Notes under the pieces: model-generated
What the model was told of the DNA's origin: nothing
What the model saw: only the letters and a program-made list of their open reading frames with translations
The model's database searches: none
In this document: positions 1 to 9,164 of the stretch, piece after piece
Position numbering within the stretch: position 1 is the stretch's first letter
How the letters are laid out: each line of letters begins with the position of its first letter
Made by a program: the position numbers and the translations under genes
Assembly (NCBI RefSeq): GCF_000769405.2
Contig: NZ_CP053439.1
Coordinates: 4,763,001-4,827,000, forward strand
DNA from: Rhizobium brockwellii
GTDB taxonomy: Bacteria; Pseudomonadota; Alphaproteobacteria; Rhizobiales; Rhizobiaceae
DNA: 64,000 bases
Direction: 5' to 3'

Positions 1-870
1 AGAAGCGGAGCGTAGGCGGCGAGCCTGCCGGATACGAACTCCGTGAAGAGCCGGACGCGCTTCGTCTTGCGTGTCTCCCCCTGTGTGAGAAGCCAGAGCG
101 TTCCGTACATGTGCAGGTCGGTGCCCGGCACCCTCACCAGGTGGGGATCGGCATCTCCGACGAAGCACGGCAGCGTGGTGATCCCGAGCCCTTGCCGTAC
201 AGCAACGATCTGCGCCTCGCCGTCCGTGGTCCTGAACGGAACCCCCGTGGTGCGAACCTCGCCGTCGCGCACCCAGTCCGGGATGCCATGCATGCTTATG
301 ACGATCCACCGGATGGGATCCGGCGCGCCCGCACGCCACGCTGCCAGCAGATCGCGGGACATGTAGATACCGCCGAATATATCCGATCCCTTCAGGCCGT
401 GAAGATTGAGCGGCAGGGTCTTGCGGTCATAGACGACGCGGATCGCCACATCGGCCTCTCGGTTGGTCAGATTCGCCAGCTCGCCGGACGACACGATTTC
501 CATCTCGATATCAGGATGCAGACGCGCGAAATCGGCGAAGTCCGGCATCAGCAGGTGTGTCGCAAGGGTCGGTGCCAACGTCACCCGCAAAAGACCGCGC
601 ACGCTCTGGTCGCGGCCGAAGACGCGCGTCTCCAGCTGGTGCGACGAGGCTTCCATCTGCTCCGCGAGCTGGAGGACCTCCTCGCCCGCAGCCGTCAAGC
701 GGTAGCCCGAAGGCAGCTTTTCGAACATCTGCGCCCCGAGGCCGTTCCTCGAGCTGGGCGATGCGTCGCAGCACCGTCGCGTGGTTCACCCCGAGGCGCT
801 TGGCGGCAGCCCGCAATGAGCCTCCGCGCGCGGCGGCAAGAAAGTAGCGAACGTCGTCCCAGTCGATCAT
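1..870 (-). pseudogene. LysR-family transcriptional regulator, frameshifted and cut by window edge
   Basis: The N-terminus (MIDWDDVRYFLAAARGGSLR) is a typical LysR winged-helix that reads cleanly to ...RIAQLEER. One extra base near position 742-744 then shifts the frame. Skipping it restores a normal LysR reading (LGAQMFEKLPSGYRLTAAGE...), and that second frame stays open through the effector-binding domain to position 1 (TLPCFVGDADPHLVRVPG, then FTEFVSGRLAAYAP). All that is seen to be wrong is a single-base insertion, so it is either a recent pseudogene or a sequencing error. The start at 870 is chosen because the family begins there; an in-frame start at 948 would add an unrelated leader. 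It is divergent from the ABM/EthD/hydrolase/sigma cassette and was probably its regulator. Confidence 0.8.
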
Positions 871-1052
871 GGTGCATTCCCGCACCGAACGGTGCACGAC
901 CGCCAAGGGAGTCGGGCAGTCGCACTTGGCGTCGCAGACAGTCGGCAAACCGCACTCTACCGAGATGACCTCTCCAAAATTTTTCCAACGCCGCGATCCG
1001 TTTCCACCCGCCGTTTCGTCCTTGGTGTGTAAGTAACAGAAGAGGACCTACC

Positions 1053-1358
1053 ATGTCCGACGAACCCGTCGTTCTGATCAATCTGCTGAAGGTCGAACCG
1101 ACGAAACAGGAGGCGCTGATCGCTCTCTTGAAACAGAACACCGACACCGTGGTCAGCACGCTTGCCGGCTGGAAGTCGACCCGGCTGATCGCCGCCAGGG
1201 ACGGCACCAACATCGTCATATACTCCGAGTGGGAGACTCCCGACGCTGTCGTGACGATGCGCGATGACCCGCGCATGAAAGCCTTTTTCCCGAAGATCCT
1301 CGCGCTGGCGAGTGTCGACTCGTTCCTGGGCGCAGCAGTGTTGAGCAAGAGTCGGTGA
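1053..1358 (+). CDS. Antibiotic biosynthesis monooxygenase (ABM) domain protein
   Basis: A 101-residue single-domain protein with the ferredoxin-like ABM pattern: VVLINLLKVEPTKQEALIALL at residues 6-26, a central TLAGWKSTRLIAARDG and the strand IVIYSEWETPDA. Small dimeric proteins of this type are cofactor-free oxygenases or quinone/haem handling proteins; the substrate here is unknown. A Shine-Dalgarno (GAGGA) lies about 8 bases before the ATG. It is the first gene of a four-gene run (ABM, EthD, alpha/beta hydrolase, ECF sigma factor) and faces a LysR gene. The family is fairly sure, the function is not. Confidence 0.75.
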   Translation: MSDEPVVLINLLKVEPTKQEALIALLKQNTDTVVSTLAGWKSTRLIAARDGTNIVIYSEWETPDAVVTMRDDPRMKAFFPKILALASVDSFLGAAVLSKSR

Positions 1359-1411
1359 AGACCAACGCGAGAATAAGCCTTCGTCACGAAATTCGCAAAA
1401 GGAGAAGCGCA

Positions 1412-1726
1412 ATGGCTAAAATGGTCGTTGTTTACAAGAAGCCCGTTGACGTGAAAGCGTTCGAAAAGCACTATTTCGAGACGCACATACCTCTAGCTAA
1501 GAAGATTCCGGGTCTCAGAAAATACGAGATCAGCAACGGACCGATCACGGTGATAGCCGGACCGCCTGATGTTCACCTGATTGGGACGGTCTATTTTGAC
1601 GATATTAACGCGATGAAAAAGGGGTTTGCAAGCTCGGAGGGGCAAGCGGCTGGGGCGGATCGCCGACTTTATGCACCTGATGACTCGGGCGTTCAAATGT
1701 TCGTTTTCGACACCAGGGAAGTTTGA
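1412..1726 (+). CDS. EthD family protein
   Basis: A 104-residue protein starting MAKMVVVYKKPVDVKAFEKH, followed by FETHIPLAKKIPGLRKYE, the characteristic EthD pattern (YxxPxDxxxFxxHYxxxHxPLxxxxPGL). EthD proteins are small dimeric alpha/beta-barrel proteins associated with oxidative degradation clusters, first described with ethyl tert-butyl ether breakdown. The start at 1412 is preferred over the upstream in-frame GTG at 1355 because AGGAGAAGC sits just before it and the extra 19 residues are not conserved-looking. It lies 53 bp after the ABM gene and 60 bp before the hydrolase, so co-transcription is likely. Confidence 0.8.
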   Translation: MAKMVVVYKKPVDVKAFEKHYFETHIPLAKKIPGLRKYEISNGPITVIAGPPDVHLIGTVYFDDINAMKKGFASSEGQAAGADRRLYAPDDSGVQMFVFDTREV

Positions 1727-1785
1727 ACCGATCTATTGCGGCCGCGGGTCGCGAAGAGCGTAAATCGAACGAAAAAGGATCGTCG

Positions 1786-2700
1786 ATGTCGATGTCCAAA
1801 GCAGCTTTTGTCCTTGTTCATGGCGGTTGGCACAACCATTCGGCGTGGAACAAGGTTACACCAATACTTGAAGCCCAGGGCTTCGCGGCGTTGACCCTCG
1901 ACCTTCCCGGCGCCGGGGTAAATGCTATAGCGCCAACATCGCTCGGTCGTCGTCCGTTCGACCCCGCTGCGTTCGCCGCCGAGCAATCGCCTATCGCCGG
2001 CCTCACGCAGCGGGAACGGACGCAAGCGGTAGTCGCGTTGATAAAAGAAGCTGCATCATTCAGCGACGGCAAGGTCATCCTGGTCGGGCACTCAGCCGGC
2101 GGGATGACGATTTCGGGGGTCGCCGAGCAGGTTCCGAACCTGATTCTCGCGGTCGTATATATTGCGGGGTTCATGGCGCCGAACGGCATGCCGCTGCTGG
2201 CGATGCTCCAGCATGAAACCATGTCTTCGGCTCTGTCGCCTCGGCTGTTCGTGGGCGACCCCGCCTCCATCGGTGCGACAAGGATCAATGCTGGGTCGAC
2301 CGACGAAGCCTATAGATCGCTGCTCAAAGCTTCGTTTTATGGCGACGTGTCGGAGTCCGAATTCGAGCATGCGGCGTCGCAACTTCATTGCGACGAATCG
2401 AACGCTGGCGCACTGGCCCCATCGGAAATTACCCCTGAAAGATTTGGCACGGTGCCGCGCCATTACATCCGCTGCACACGGGATTGCGCGGTTCCGTTGC
2501 CCGGCCAGGATCACATGATTGCGATGGTTGACGGTGCCATCGGCGGCAAGACAATTACCCACACATTGGAAAGCAGCCACTCGCCATTCCTGTCACAACC
2601 GGCCAACCTGTCGAGGATTCTTATCGACATTGCTGTCCAATCCTTGGCGGAACAGAGCGCGGACGCGCCGCAGGTGGTCTCGATACATGAACACGGATGA
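1786..2700 (+). CDS. Alpha/beta fold hydrolase
   Basis: A 304-residue alpha/beta hydrolase. The oxyanion-hole motif HGG is at residues 12-14, the nucleophile elbow GHSAGG at 101-106 (Ser103), and a probable catalytic His in SSHSPFLSQP near the C-terminus. It resembles the EstC / salicylate-esterase-like group often annotated simply as alpha/beta hydrolase, which acts on small esters; no substrate can be named. There is no signal peptide, so it is cytoplasmic. The start is placed at 1786, after AAAGGATCG, rather than at the in-frame upstream start at 1723. Its 3' end overlaps the sigma-factor start by 14 bp, indicating translational coupling. Confidence 0.8.
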   Translation: MSMSKAAFVLVHGGWHNHSAWNKVTPILEAQGFAALTLDLPGAGVNAIAPTSLGRRPFDPAAFAAEQSPIAGLTQRERTQAVVALIKEAASFSDGKVILVGHSAGGMTISGVAEQVPNLILAVVYIAGFMAPNGMPLLAMLQHETMSSALSPRLFVGDPASIGATRINAGSTDEAYRSLLKASFYGDVSESEFEHAASQLHCDESNAGALAPSEITPERFGTVPRHYIRCTRDCAVPLPGQDHMIAMVDGAIGGKTITHTLESSHSPFLSQPANLSRILIDIAVQSLAEQSADAPQVVSIHEHG

Positions 2701-3544
2701 ATTCGAGGCTCGTCTCAGCGCGCTGCGGCCACGCCTTCATCGCTACTGCGCGCGGATGACGGGATCGGCGGTCGATGGCGAGGACGTATTGCAAGATACC
2801 CTCGTCAAGGCCCTTCACGCGCGAGCCGAGGGCGCCGGGGTGGACAATCTCGAGGGCTGGCTGTTTCGCATCGCCCACAATACGAGCCTCGACTTCCTGC
2901 GTCGAGGGACCCGGAATACCGTCGTTCCGCTCACCGAAGACGTGGAAGCGGCGCCGATGCCCGAGGCGGACATCGTTGCGGTCGGCTTCCAGACGTTTCT
3001 GCAACTGCCTGAACTTCAGCGCTGCGCGGTGATCCTAAAGGATGTGCTCGGCCATTCGGTCGAGGAGATCGCGAGCATAGCCGCGTGTACGCCGGCAGCC
3101 GCCAAATCGGCGCTTCAACGCGGCCGCGTGGCGCTGCGGCGACTCGCGCAGATGCCCACGGACACCCGGCTGCCTCTGATGCCCGATGCGGCCCGCCAGA
3201 AGATGGCTACCTTTGTCGATCTGTTCCGCACAGGAGATTTCGATGCGATCCGCGCCATGCTCGCCAACGACGTGAAACTCGAACTGGTGAACCGGCTCAA
3301 ATGGGAAGGGCGCGACAAGATCGCCCCCTATTTCACGCGCTATGCCGAAGAAACGAAATGGCGGTTCGCCTTCGGCGCCGTCGAGGGCCGCCCAGCCATG
3401 CTGGTCTTCGAAAGCGGTAGACCGATGGAGAAACCCGCGCATTTCGTGCTGGTCGATTGGCGGAATGACCGGATCGTGGCGATCCGCGATTTTCTGTTCG
3501 CTCCCTATGCACTCGAATTCGTGGACTGGGCTCGATTGGACTAA
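2687..3544 (+). CDS. ECF-type RNA polymerase sigma factor with C-terminal SnoaL-like domain
   Basis: A 285-residue sigma factor. Region 2 covers about residues 8-75 (VDGEDVLQDTLVKALHAR, LFRIAHNTSLDFLRR). Region 4 covers about 100-152 (LPELQRCAVILKDVLGHSVEEIASI). The remaining 120 residues resemble a SnoaL/NTF2-like domain (TFVDLFRTGDFDAIRAMLAND, MEKPAHFVLVDWRND). ECF groups with such tails (SigJ- or ECF41-like) often lack an anti-sigma factor and are controlled by the tail instead, and none is encoded next door. The start is the ATG inside the end of the hydrolase gene; the longer open frame upstream is a shadow of that gene. It may drive its own cassette in response to a compound handled by the upstream enzymes (inference). 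Confidence 0.85.
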   Translation: MNTDEFEARLSALRPRLHRYCARMTGSAVDGEDVLQDTLVKALHARAEGAGVDNLEGWLFRIAHNTSLDFLRRGTRNTVVPLTEDVEAAPMPEADIVAVGFQTFLQLPELQRCAVILKDVLGHSVEEIASIAACTPAAAKSALQRGRVALRRLAQMPTDTRLPLMPDAARQKMATFVDLFRTGDFDAIRAMLANDVKLELVNRLKWEGRDKIAPYFTRYAEETKWRFAFGAVEGRPAMLVFESGRPMEKPAHFVLVDWRNDRIVAIRDFLFAPYALEFVDWARLD

Positions 3545-3977
3545 CCGACTGGACATGCACCATCGTCCACCGAGCGCAACGCCCGCAAGTGGCTTGCCTC
3601 ATTTGGCTCTCCAAGAACATCTCAGGCGCCCAGATATCGAACACGAGCACGGGGACCGCCAGTCGCGACCCTCGCTCTTGACGAGGTGCGGTCCGATGCC
3701 CCCCGCCTGAACGGACAGCAGCTTTCGGGATCAACGCGATTGCGCGGATGCGAGCGGATGTGGGTGGAAGCAGACCCGCCCATGTGCACACTGCTCTATG
3801 CCACAGCTCTCTCACTCCCTGAAGCTGCATTACATCGTCCGAGCATTGGACGCAGATCGGGTTTGCGAATTTCGACAGGATATCAATGGCGCTCAGCGCG
3901 AGTGAGGAATAGACGTTTGGCGGCAGCACGGCAGCGCACATCGCCGCCTAAACTACGCTATTGCCGCCGACTGCCCC
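3545..3977. other. Intergenic region, no gene supported
   Basis: These 433 bases separate the sigma factor from the guaA stop codon. Short open frames exist on both strands, but none has a ribosome binding site or a recognisable protein pattern. A minus-strand frame around 3550-3940 reads LPPNVYSSLALSAIDILSKF, which looks somewhat protein-like and could be a decayed gene remnant, but I cannot identify it. I see no repeat or convincing terminator. Confidence 0.5.
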
Positions 3978-5540
3978 CTACTCCCACTCGATTGTGCCCG
4001 GCGGCTTGCTCGTCACATCATAAACGACGCGGTTGATGCCGCGCACCTCGTTGATGATGCGGGTCGCGGCGCGGCCGAGGAATTCCATGTCGTAGTGGTA
4101 GAAGTCCGCCGTCATGCCGTCGACGGAGGTGACGGCACGCAGCGCGCAGACGAATTCGTAGGTGCGGCCGTCGCCCATGACGCCGACGGTCTGGACTGGA
4201 AGCAGCACGGCGAAGGCCTGCCAGATGGCGTCGTAGAGACCCGCCTTGCGGATTTCGTCGAGATAGATCGCATCGGCTTCGCGGAGGATCTCCAGCTTTT
4301 CGCGGGTGATGCCGCCGGGGCAGCGGATGGCAAGGCCGGGGCCGGGGAAGGGGTGGCGGCCGATGAAGCTGTCGGGCAGGCCGAGTTCGCGGCCGAGCGC
4401 GCGCACCTCGTCCTTGAAGAGCTCGCGCAAGGGTTCCACGAGCTGCATCTTCATGCGCTCCGGCAGACCACCGACATTGTGGTGCGATTTGATCGTCACC
4501 GACGGGCCGCCGGTGAAGGAAACGCTTTCGATCACGTCGGGATAGAGCGTGCCCTGGCCGAGGAAGTCGGCGCCGCCGAGCTTCTTTGCCTCTTCCTCAA
4601 AGGTCTCGATGAACAGCCTGCCGATGATCTTGCGCTTGGTTTCCGGGTCGCTGACGCCTTCGAGCTCACCGATGAAACGATCGGCGGCATCGACGTGCAG
4701 CAGGTGCAGATTGTAGTGCTCGCGGAACATGGCGACGACGCCGGCCGCCTCGTCCTTGCGCATCAAGCCGTGGTCGACGAGGATGCAGGTCAGCTGGTCG
4801 CCGACGGCCTCGTGGATCAACAGGGCTGCGACGGAGCTGTCGACGCCGCCCGAAAGCGCGCAGATGACACGCTTGTCGCCCACCTGCGCGCGGATCTGCT
4901 CGACCGCCTTCTGCCGGTAGGCCGACATCGACCAGTCGCCCTTGATGCCGGCAATGTTGTGAATGAAATTACCGATCAGCTTGGCGCCATCAGGCGTATG
5001 CACGACCTCGGGATGGAACTGCACGCCGTAATATTTCCGCTTCTCGTCGGCGATGAAGGCGTAGGGCGCGTTGGAGGAGGTGGCGACCACCTCGAAACCA
5101 TCCGGCAGCGCGGTGACGCGGTCGCCATGGCTCATCCAGACCTGATGGCGCGAGCCGGAGGACCAGAGGCCCTCGAACAGCTGGCAGTCCCTGTCGACCT
5201 CGAGGAAGGCGCGGCCGAATTCGCGGTGATGACCGCTTTCGACCTTGCCGCCGAGCTGCATGCACATCGTCTGCTGGCCGTAGCAGATGCCGAAGACCGG
5301 CAGGCCGCTGTCGAAGATGATCTGGGGCGCTCGCGGCGACCCCTCGTCCACCGTGGAAGCCGGGCTGCCGGACAGGATCACGGCCTTCGGCTGCAGGCGT
5401 TTGAAAGCCTCTTCGGCCGATTGGAAGGGAACGATCTCGCAATAGACGCCGGCCTCGCGCACGCGCCGTGCGATGAGCTGGGTCACCTGGCTGCCGAAAT
5501 CGACGATGAGAACGGAGTCGGGATGTGCTGTCTGGGTCAT
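3978..5540 (-). CDS. guaA: GMP synthase (glutamine-hydrolysing)
   Basis: A 520-residue, full-length two-domain enzyme converting XMP, ATP and glutamine to GMP, the last step of guanine nucleotide synthesis. The N-terminal class I amidotransferase has the nucleophile Cys86 in GICYGQQ and His176/Glu178 in FHPEV. The ATP pyrophosphatase domain has the PP-loop SGGVDSS at 230-236, and the C-terminus ends in [11 protein letters not shown], the conserved dimerisation/XMP-binding tail. It stands alone on the minus strand. A long plus-strand open frame lies over it and is a GC-driven shadow. Confidence 0.98.
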   Translation of the reverse strand: MTQTAHPDSVLIVDFGSQVTQLIARRVREAGVYCEIVPFQSAEEAFKRLQPKAVILSGSPASTVDEGSPRAPQIIFDSGLPVFGICYGQQTMCMQLGGKVESGHHREFGRAFLEVDRDCQLFEGLWSSGSRHQVWMSHGDRVTALPDGFEVVATSSNAPYAFIADEKRKYYGVQFHPEVVHTPDGAKLIGNFIHNIAGIKGDWSMSAYRQKAVEQIRAQVGDKRVICALSGGVDSSVAALLIHEAVGDQLTCILVDHGLMRKDEAAGVVAMFREHYNLHLLHVDAADRFIGELEGVSDPETKRKIIGRLFIETFEEEAKKLGGADFLGQGTLYPDVIESVSFTGGPSVTIKSHHNVGGLPERMKMQLVEPLRELFKDEVRALGRELGLPDSFIGRHPFPGPGLAIRCPGGITREKLEILREADAIYLDEIRKAGLYDAIWQAFAVLLPVQTVGVMGDGRTYEFVCALRAVTSVDGMTADFYHYDMEFLGRAATRIINEVRGINRVVYDVTSKPPGTIEWE

Positions 5541-5632
5541 GGCGAGGCTTTAATGAAAAGCGCTTCGCCTTGCAATCCGGGAAATCGGCGGCATCGGGTT
5601 TTTATTGTTCCAATTGTCCCGCATTCGGCGGC

Positions 5633-6271
5633 TCAGAACCAGAAAACCCCATCCTCCAGCGCCGTGAACAGGCTGTCGACGCCATAGGAGAGCTTGCGGT
5701 CGACGATGTGCAGATATTCGGTCCAGCCCGAAATATGCTGCAGCTCGACGGCGCCGTCTGAAATGCCGCGAAGGCCGATCAACGGCAGCTTGTAGCCCTG
5801 GCAGGCGCGCAGCACCGCATAGGTCTCCATGTCGACCATGTCGGCGTCGATATTGGTATAGGCGGCGCCCGAGATGATGTTGCCGCCGGTGGAAAGACTT
5901 GCTTCGGCAATGCCGGGAATGCGCAGCGGCAGTTCGAGCGTTGCCGGCAGGTCGAGAAAGGGTGTCTTGCCCTTTTCGAAGCCGAGCGGCGAGGCGTCCA
6001 TGTCGCGGTAGGAAACCGAGGTCACCTGATAGATTTCGGTCTGCTCCAGTTTCGCGGAGCCGGCCGAGCCGAGGGACACGACGAGATCGGGCAGCTCGTC
6101 GACGGCATCCAGCCGCGCCAATGTCTTGCTCAGCGCTATGGCGGCCTCGACCGGGCCGACGCCGGTCATCAGAGGTTCGATGCGCGAGCGCAGGAAGGGA
6201 CCATATTCGGCCTCCGCCGCCATGACGAAAAGGATGGATTTCCCCGCGACCGATTTCAGTTCGAACTTCAT
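5633..6271 (-). CDS. 5'-methylthioadenosine/S-adenosylhomocysteine nucleosidase-like protein
   Basis: A 212-residue nucleoside phosphorylase-fold protein. It has the N-terminal ILFVMAAEAEYGPF, the central glycine-rich LVVSLGSAGS, VDMETYAVLRAC (the Glu that contacts the ribose) and GISDGA (catalytic Asp), in the family order. MTA/SAH nucleosidases cleave adenine from methylthioadenosine and S-adenosylhomocysteine in methionine salvage and AdoMet recycling. It is slightly short for MtnN (about 230), so specificity within the family is uncertain. Its ATG overlaps the stop of the upstream thioesterase gene by 4 bp (ATGA), so the two are co-translated. Confidence 0.85.
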   Translation of the reverse strand: MKFELKSVAGKSILFVMAAEAEYGPFLRSRIEPLMTGVGPVEAAIALSKTLARLDAVDELPDLVVSLGSAGSAKLEQTEIYQVTSVSYRDMDASPLGFEKGKTPFLDLPATLELPLRIPGIAEASLSTGGNIISGAAYTNIDADMVDMETYAVLRACQGYKLPLIGLRGISDGAVELQHISGWTEYLHIVDRKLSYGVDSLFTALEDGVFWF

Positions 6272-6717
6272 CCCGTAATGCCCTCTCTACCGCGGATCAC
6301 CATCATCGTCCCGGTCATGGAGGCGATGAGTTTCGCCGGTCCGTCGCTGATCGCGTAGCCTCGTCCGTCGGCGACGATAATGGTGGAGCCGGGTTTGGTG
6401 ATTTCCCCGCGAAACAGGAAGCGATCGCCGCGCCCCGGCGACATGAGATTGACCTTGAACTCGATCGTCAGGATCGAGGCTTCCGGGTCGATGACGCTAT
6501 AGGCGGCAAAGCCACAGGCCGAATCGAGCGCTGCGGAAATGATGCCCGCATGCAGGATGCCGTGCTGCTGTGTCAGTTTGACGTCGAAGGGCAACTCGAT
6601 CTCGACGACGCCGTGCTCGACACGCGTCAGCTCCGCGCCGATCGTTTCCATCGCCGCCTGCCGCGCAAAATTGCGGCGGATTCGCGCGCGGAAATCGCCC
6701 CTGTCAGTCTCGCTCAT
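6268..6717 (-). CDS. PaaI-type hotdog-fold thioesterase
   Basis: A 149-residue hotdog protein with GILHAGIISAALDSACGFAAYSV at residues 53-75, the PaaI/4HBT signature (HxGxxxxxxDxxxGxAA), followed by TIEFKVNLMSPGRGDRF. Such enzymes hydrolyse acyl-CoA thioesters, often aromatic or medium-chain ones; the substrate cannot be read from sequence. The ATG at 6717 was chosen because the hotdog domain starts there; the long upstream open frame is antisense to the DUF2252 gene. It is the first gene of a two-gene operon with the nucleosidase. Confidence 0.85.
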   Translation of the reverse strand: MSETDRGDFRARIRRNFARQAAMETIGAELTRVEHGVVEIELPFDVKLTQQHGILHAGIISAALDSACGFAAYSVIDPEASILTIEFKVNLMSPGRGDRFLFRGEITKPGSTIIVADGRGYAISDGPAKLIASMTGTMMVIRGREGITG

Positions 6718-6987
6718 GTCTGCCCCTCTTGCAGCCGCGAAATTGGCATGGCGCGCCGCATTCGACAAGCTGGACATTGCTGAAATCGGTCCGGGCGGCG
6801 ATGGAAACCGGGGACCGTGTCGCCGGGGCAACCTTTCACCTTTGCGTCGCCGTGCAAGCCGGCCCAGCTGGCCGGTACCGCTGGCCAAATACCGCTGGAT
6901 CGTGGCGATCCGATGCGAAGACGATTGCAGCTTCGCGCGGCACGCGTATTCTCCGCACGGGTCGTGAAATGATGGAGTGCCGGCGGC

Positions 6988-8064
6988 ATGACGACGATAT
7001 CGCAATCGGTGCGGAATTTCGAGACCTGGCTGGCCGGTGAACTCGGCGACGATCTCGTCAAGGACGATCTCCGGGAGAAGCACGAGAAGATGCGAAGCGG
7101 CGATTTCGTCTTCCTGCGCGCCACCTATTGGCGCTGGTGCGAGATCATCCTCGATATCTGCCCCGAACTGACAGTCGCCCCTGAGGTGCTGGCGATCGGC
7201 GACACGCATCTGGAGAATTTCGGCACCTGGCGCGATGTCGAGGGCCGGCTCGTCTGGGGTATCAATGATTTCGACGACGCGGCGGTGATGCCCTATGCGT
7301 TGGATCTCGTTCGTATTGCGGCAAGCGCCGTCCTGGCGCGCGGCGACGACGGTCCCTCGGTTCGCATGATCGGCGAATTGATCTTGAGCGGCTATCGCAG
7401 GGGCCTCGAAAATCCATTGCCCGTCATCCTCGAGCGCGACCACAAATGGCTGCGCAAGGCGCTGCTGCTGCCGAATTCCGAACGGCGGGAATTCTGGGAG
7501 AAATACGAAATGTTGCTTCCCGGCAGCAAGCCGCCACCACTAGCCTATGTCAAGGCGCTCGCCGACGCGTTGCCGTCCGGGGCAGGATCCTTCGTGCCGA
7601 AGCCACGCAGCGGCGGCACCGGCAGCCTCGGCCGGCCGCGTTTCGTCGCCTATGCCGAATGGCAGGGTGGGCCGGTGCTACGCGAGGCGAAGGCGCTGCT
7701 GCCGTCCGCCTGGTCGCTTCGCCACAACCCGCAGGACGTGGCGATCCATGCCGAAGAGATCGCCAATGGGCGGGCGCGCTCAGCCGATCCGCACTACCGG
7801 GTCTCCGGCCGCATCCTCGTGCGCCGGCTCTCGCCGAACAGCTGCAAGATCGAAATCGACCGGAATCCGGAGATCCTGCTTTCGCCGACGATGCTGGAAC
7901 TGATGGGCTTCGAGATCGCCAATTGCCATTCCGACGATGCGGCGGCGGTTGCGGCGATCCTGAAGGACTTGGCGGTGCGGGGAAACGACTGGCTGCACGA
8001 GGCGGCAAGGGCCGCGGCATCGAGCGTCAGCGCTGAGCAGAAAGCCTATTCCCGCGCCGGCTAA
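6988..8064 (+). CDS. DUF2252 family protein
   Basis: A 358-residue protein matching DUF2252, a kinase-like-fold family of unknown function. Characteristic stretches are KHEKMRSGDFVFLRATYWRW near residues 30-50, IGDTHLENFGTW near 70-83 (resembling the catalytic-loop HxxN of aminoglycoside phosphotransferases) and WGINDFDDAAVMPYALDL near 90-107 (resembling the metal-binding Asp). These motifs suggest ATP- or metal-dependent phosphotransfer, which is inference. It is a single gene, divergent from the thioesterase/nucleosidase pair across 270 bp in which I see no clear site. Confidence 0.8.
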   Translation: MTTISQSVRNFETWLAGELGDDLVKDDLREKHEKMRSGDFVFLRATYWRWCEIILDICPELTVAPEVLAIGDTHLENFGTWRDVEGRLVWGINDFDDAAVMPYALDLVRIAASAVLARGDDGPSVRMIGELILSGYRRGLENPLPVILERDHKWLRKALLLPNSERREFWEKYEMLLPGSKPPPLAYVKALADALPSGAGSFVPKPRSGGTGSLGRPRFVAYAEWQGGPVLREAKALLPSAWSLRHNPQDVAIHAEEIANGRARSADPHYRVSGRILVRRLSPNSCKIEIDRNPEILLSPTMLELMGFEIANCHSDDAAAVAAILKDLAVRGNDWLHEAARAAASSVSAEQKAYSRAG

Positions 8065-8080
8065 GACTCTGCTTCCGTGA

Positions 8081-9160
8081 TTAGATCCGCACGATGTGCT
8101 GATCCCAGGCGACCTCACTGCGGGTCGACAGGAAATCGCCATCGTAGGAGGAAACGGCAAAGCCGCTTCTTGCCGGGGCGATGCCCGCCGCATCGGGAAC
8201 GACGGTCTCGGCCAGTACCTTGCCGGTCCTTGCGTCGATGGTCACCGAGGCGCCGCCCTTCGGCGAGGTGATGCCGACGAGACCTTCGCTGCGATTGACG
8301 GCGATCGCCCCGACGTAATTGGCGAGCCGGCGCGTCGTCTCCTCCGGCAGGTCGATGAAGGAAAGATCTTCGCCTTTGGCGAAATGGCCGACAAGCGGCG
8401 GCAAATCCTTGCGGTGGCCTTCATACTGGCAGGCGAACCAAATGCGGCCCGCGCCGTCGAGATCGACGTGGCGGGTGGAGAGTTCTGCCCATTCCGCCGG
8501 CAGCACATGTTTTTCGACCAGCGCCCCGGTCGCCGCATCGATCAGCGCCAGCGACGGCTGCATCTCGCCAAGATTGAGCTTGGTGCGGCCGAAATCCGGA
8601 TGCGTCTCGATGCCGCCATTGGCGACGATGAGCAGGCGCCCGTCATCGGACACCGTCATGTCGTGCGGACCGATGCCGTAGGTCTCGAATTCGCCGATGC
8701 GGGTGAAGCGGTCGGTGGCGTCGTAGAGGCCGATCATGCCGCGATTGCCGTCGAAGTCGTTCTCGCTGGCGTAGAGCAAACGACCGTCAGGAGAGAAGGC
8801 GCCGTGGCCGTAGAAATGCCGGTCCTCCCTGGAGCTGATGACGATCGGTTCGCTTTTGTTCCAGGGATCGAAGATCATTGCATAGGTGCCGGGCCGCCGT
8901 GCAAAGGCGACAGTCTTGCCGGTGGCAGCGCTGAAGGCCATGCCGTGGGCGCGGGCGGGAAGCGTTACCTGATCGACGATCTCGCCGCGCTCGGTCACGG
9001 TCGCGACGGCAAAGGAGCCGTCGGCTGCCCGAATGCCCGAGGCATAGACCGCATCGGTCCGCTCCACCGCCATCAGCGACCTTGGCGCCAAGGTTGCAAG
9101 GAAGCCAAGGCCGGCCGCCTTGACGAAGTTGCGTCGGTCGATCGCGGCACTTCGCATCAT
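8081..9160 (-). CDS. DUF1513 protein, Tat-exported beta-propeller
   Basis: A 359-residue protein beginning MMRSAAIDRRNFVKAAGLGF, a twin-arginine signal, followed by repeated short beta-propeller-like segments (HGAFSPDGRLLYASEND, GPHDMTVSDDGRLLIVANGG). DUF1513 proteins are predicted periplasmic and are usually encoded next to imelysins and DUF1111 di-haem proteins, exactly as here. The start is put at 9160, after GGAG, because the longer frame overlaps the upstream gene without need. It is the last gene of the four-gene operon, and its start codon lies only 4 bp beyond the stop of the imelysin-like gene. Confidence 0.85.
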   Translation of the reverse strand: MMRSAAIDRRNFVKAAGLGFLATLAPRSLMAVERTDAVYASGIRAADGSFAVATVTERGEIVDQVTLPARAHGMAFSAATGKTVAFARRPGTYAMIFDPWNKSEPIVISSREDRHFYGHGAFSPDGRLLYASENDFDGNRGMIGLYDATDRFTRIGEFETYGIGPHDMTVSDDGRLLIVANGGIETHPDFGRTKLNLGEMQPSLALIDAATGALVEKHVLPAEWAELSTRHVDLDGAGRIWFACQYEGHRKDLPPLVGHFAKGEDLSFIDLPEETTRRLANYVGAIAVNRSEGLVGITSPKGGASVTIDARTGKVLAETVVPDAAGIAPARSGFAVSSYDGDFLSTRSEVAWDQHIVRI

Positions 9161-9164
9161 CGTC

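Noticed and set aside
4095..5687. 530-codon open frame on the plus strand over guaA
   Set aside because: It lies entirely antisense to a clear guaA gene; such long antisense frames are common in GC-rich genomes, and the translation has no recognisable motif.
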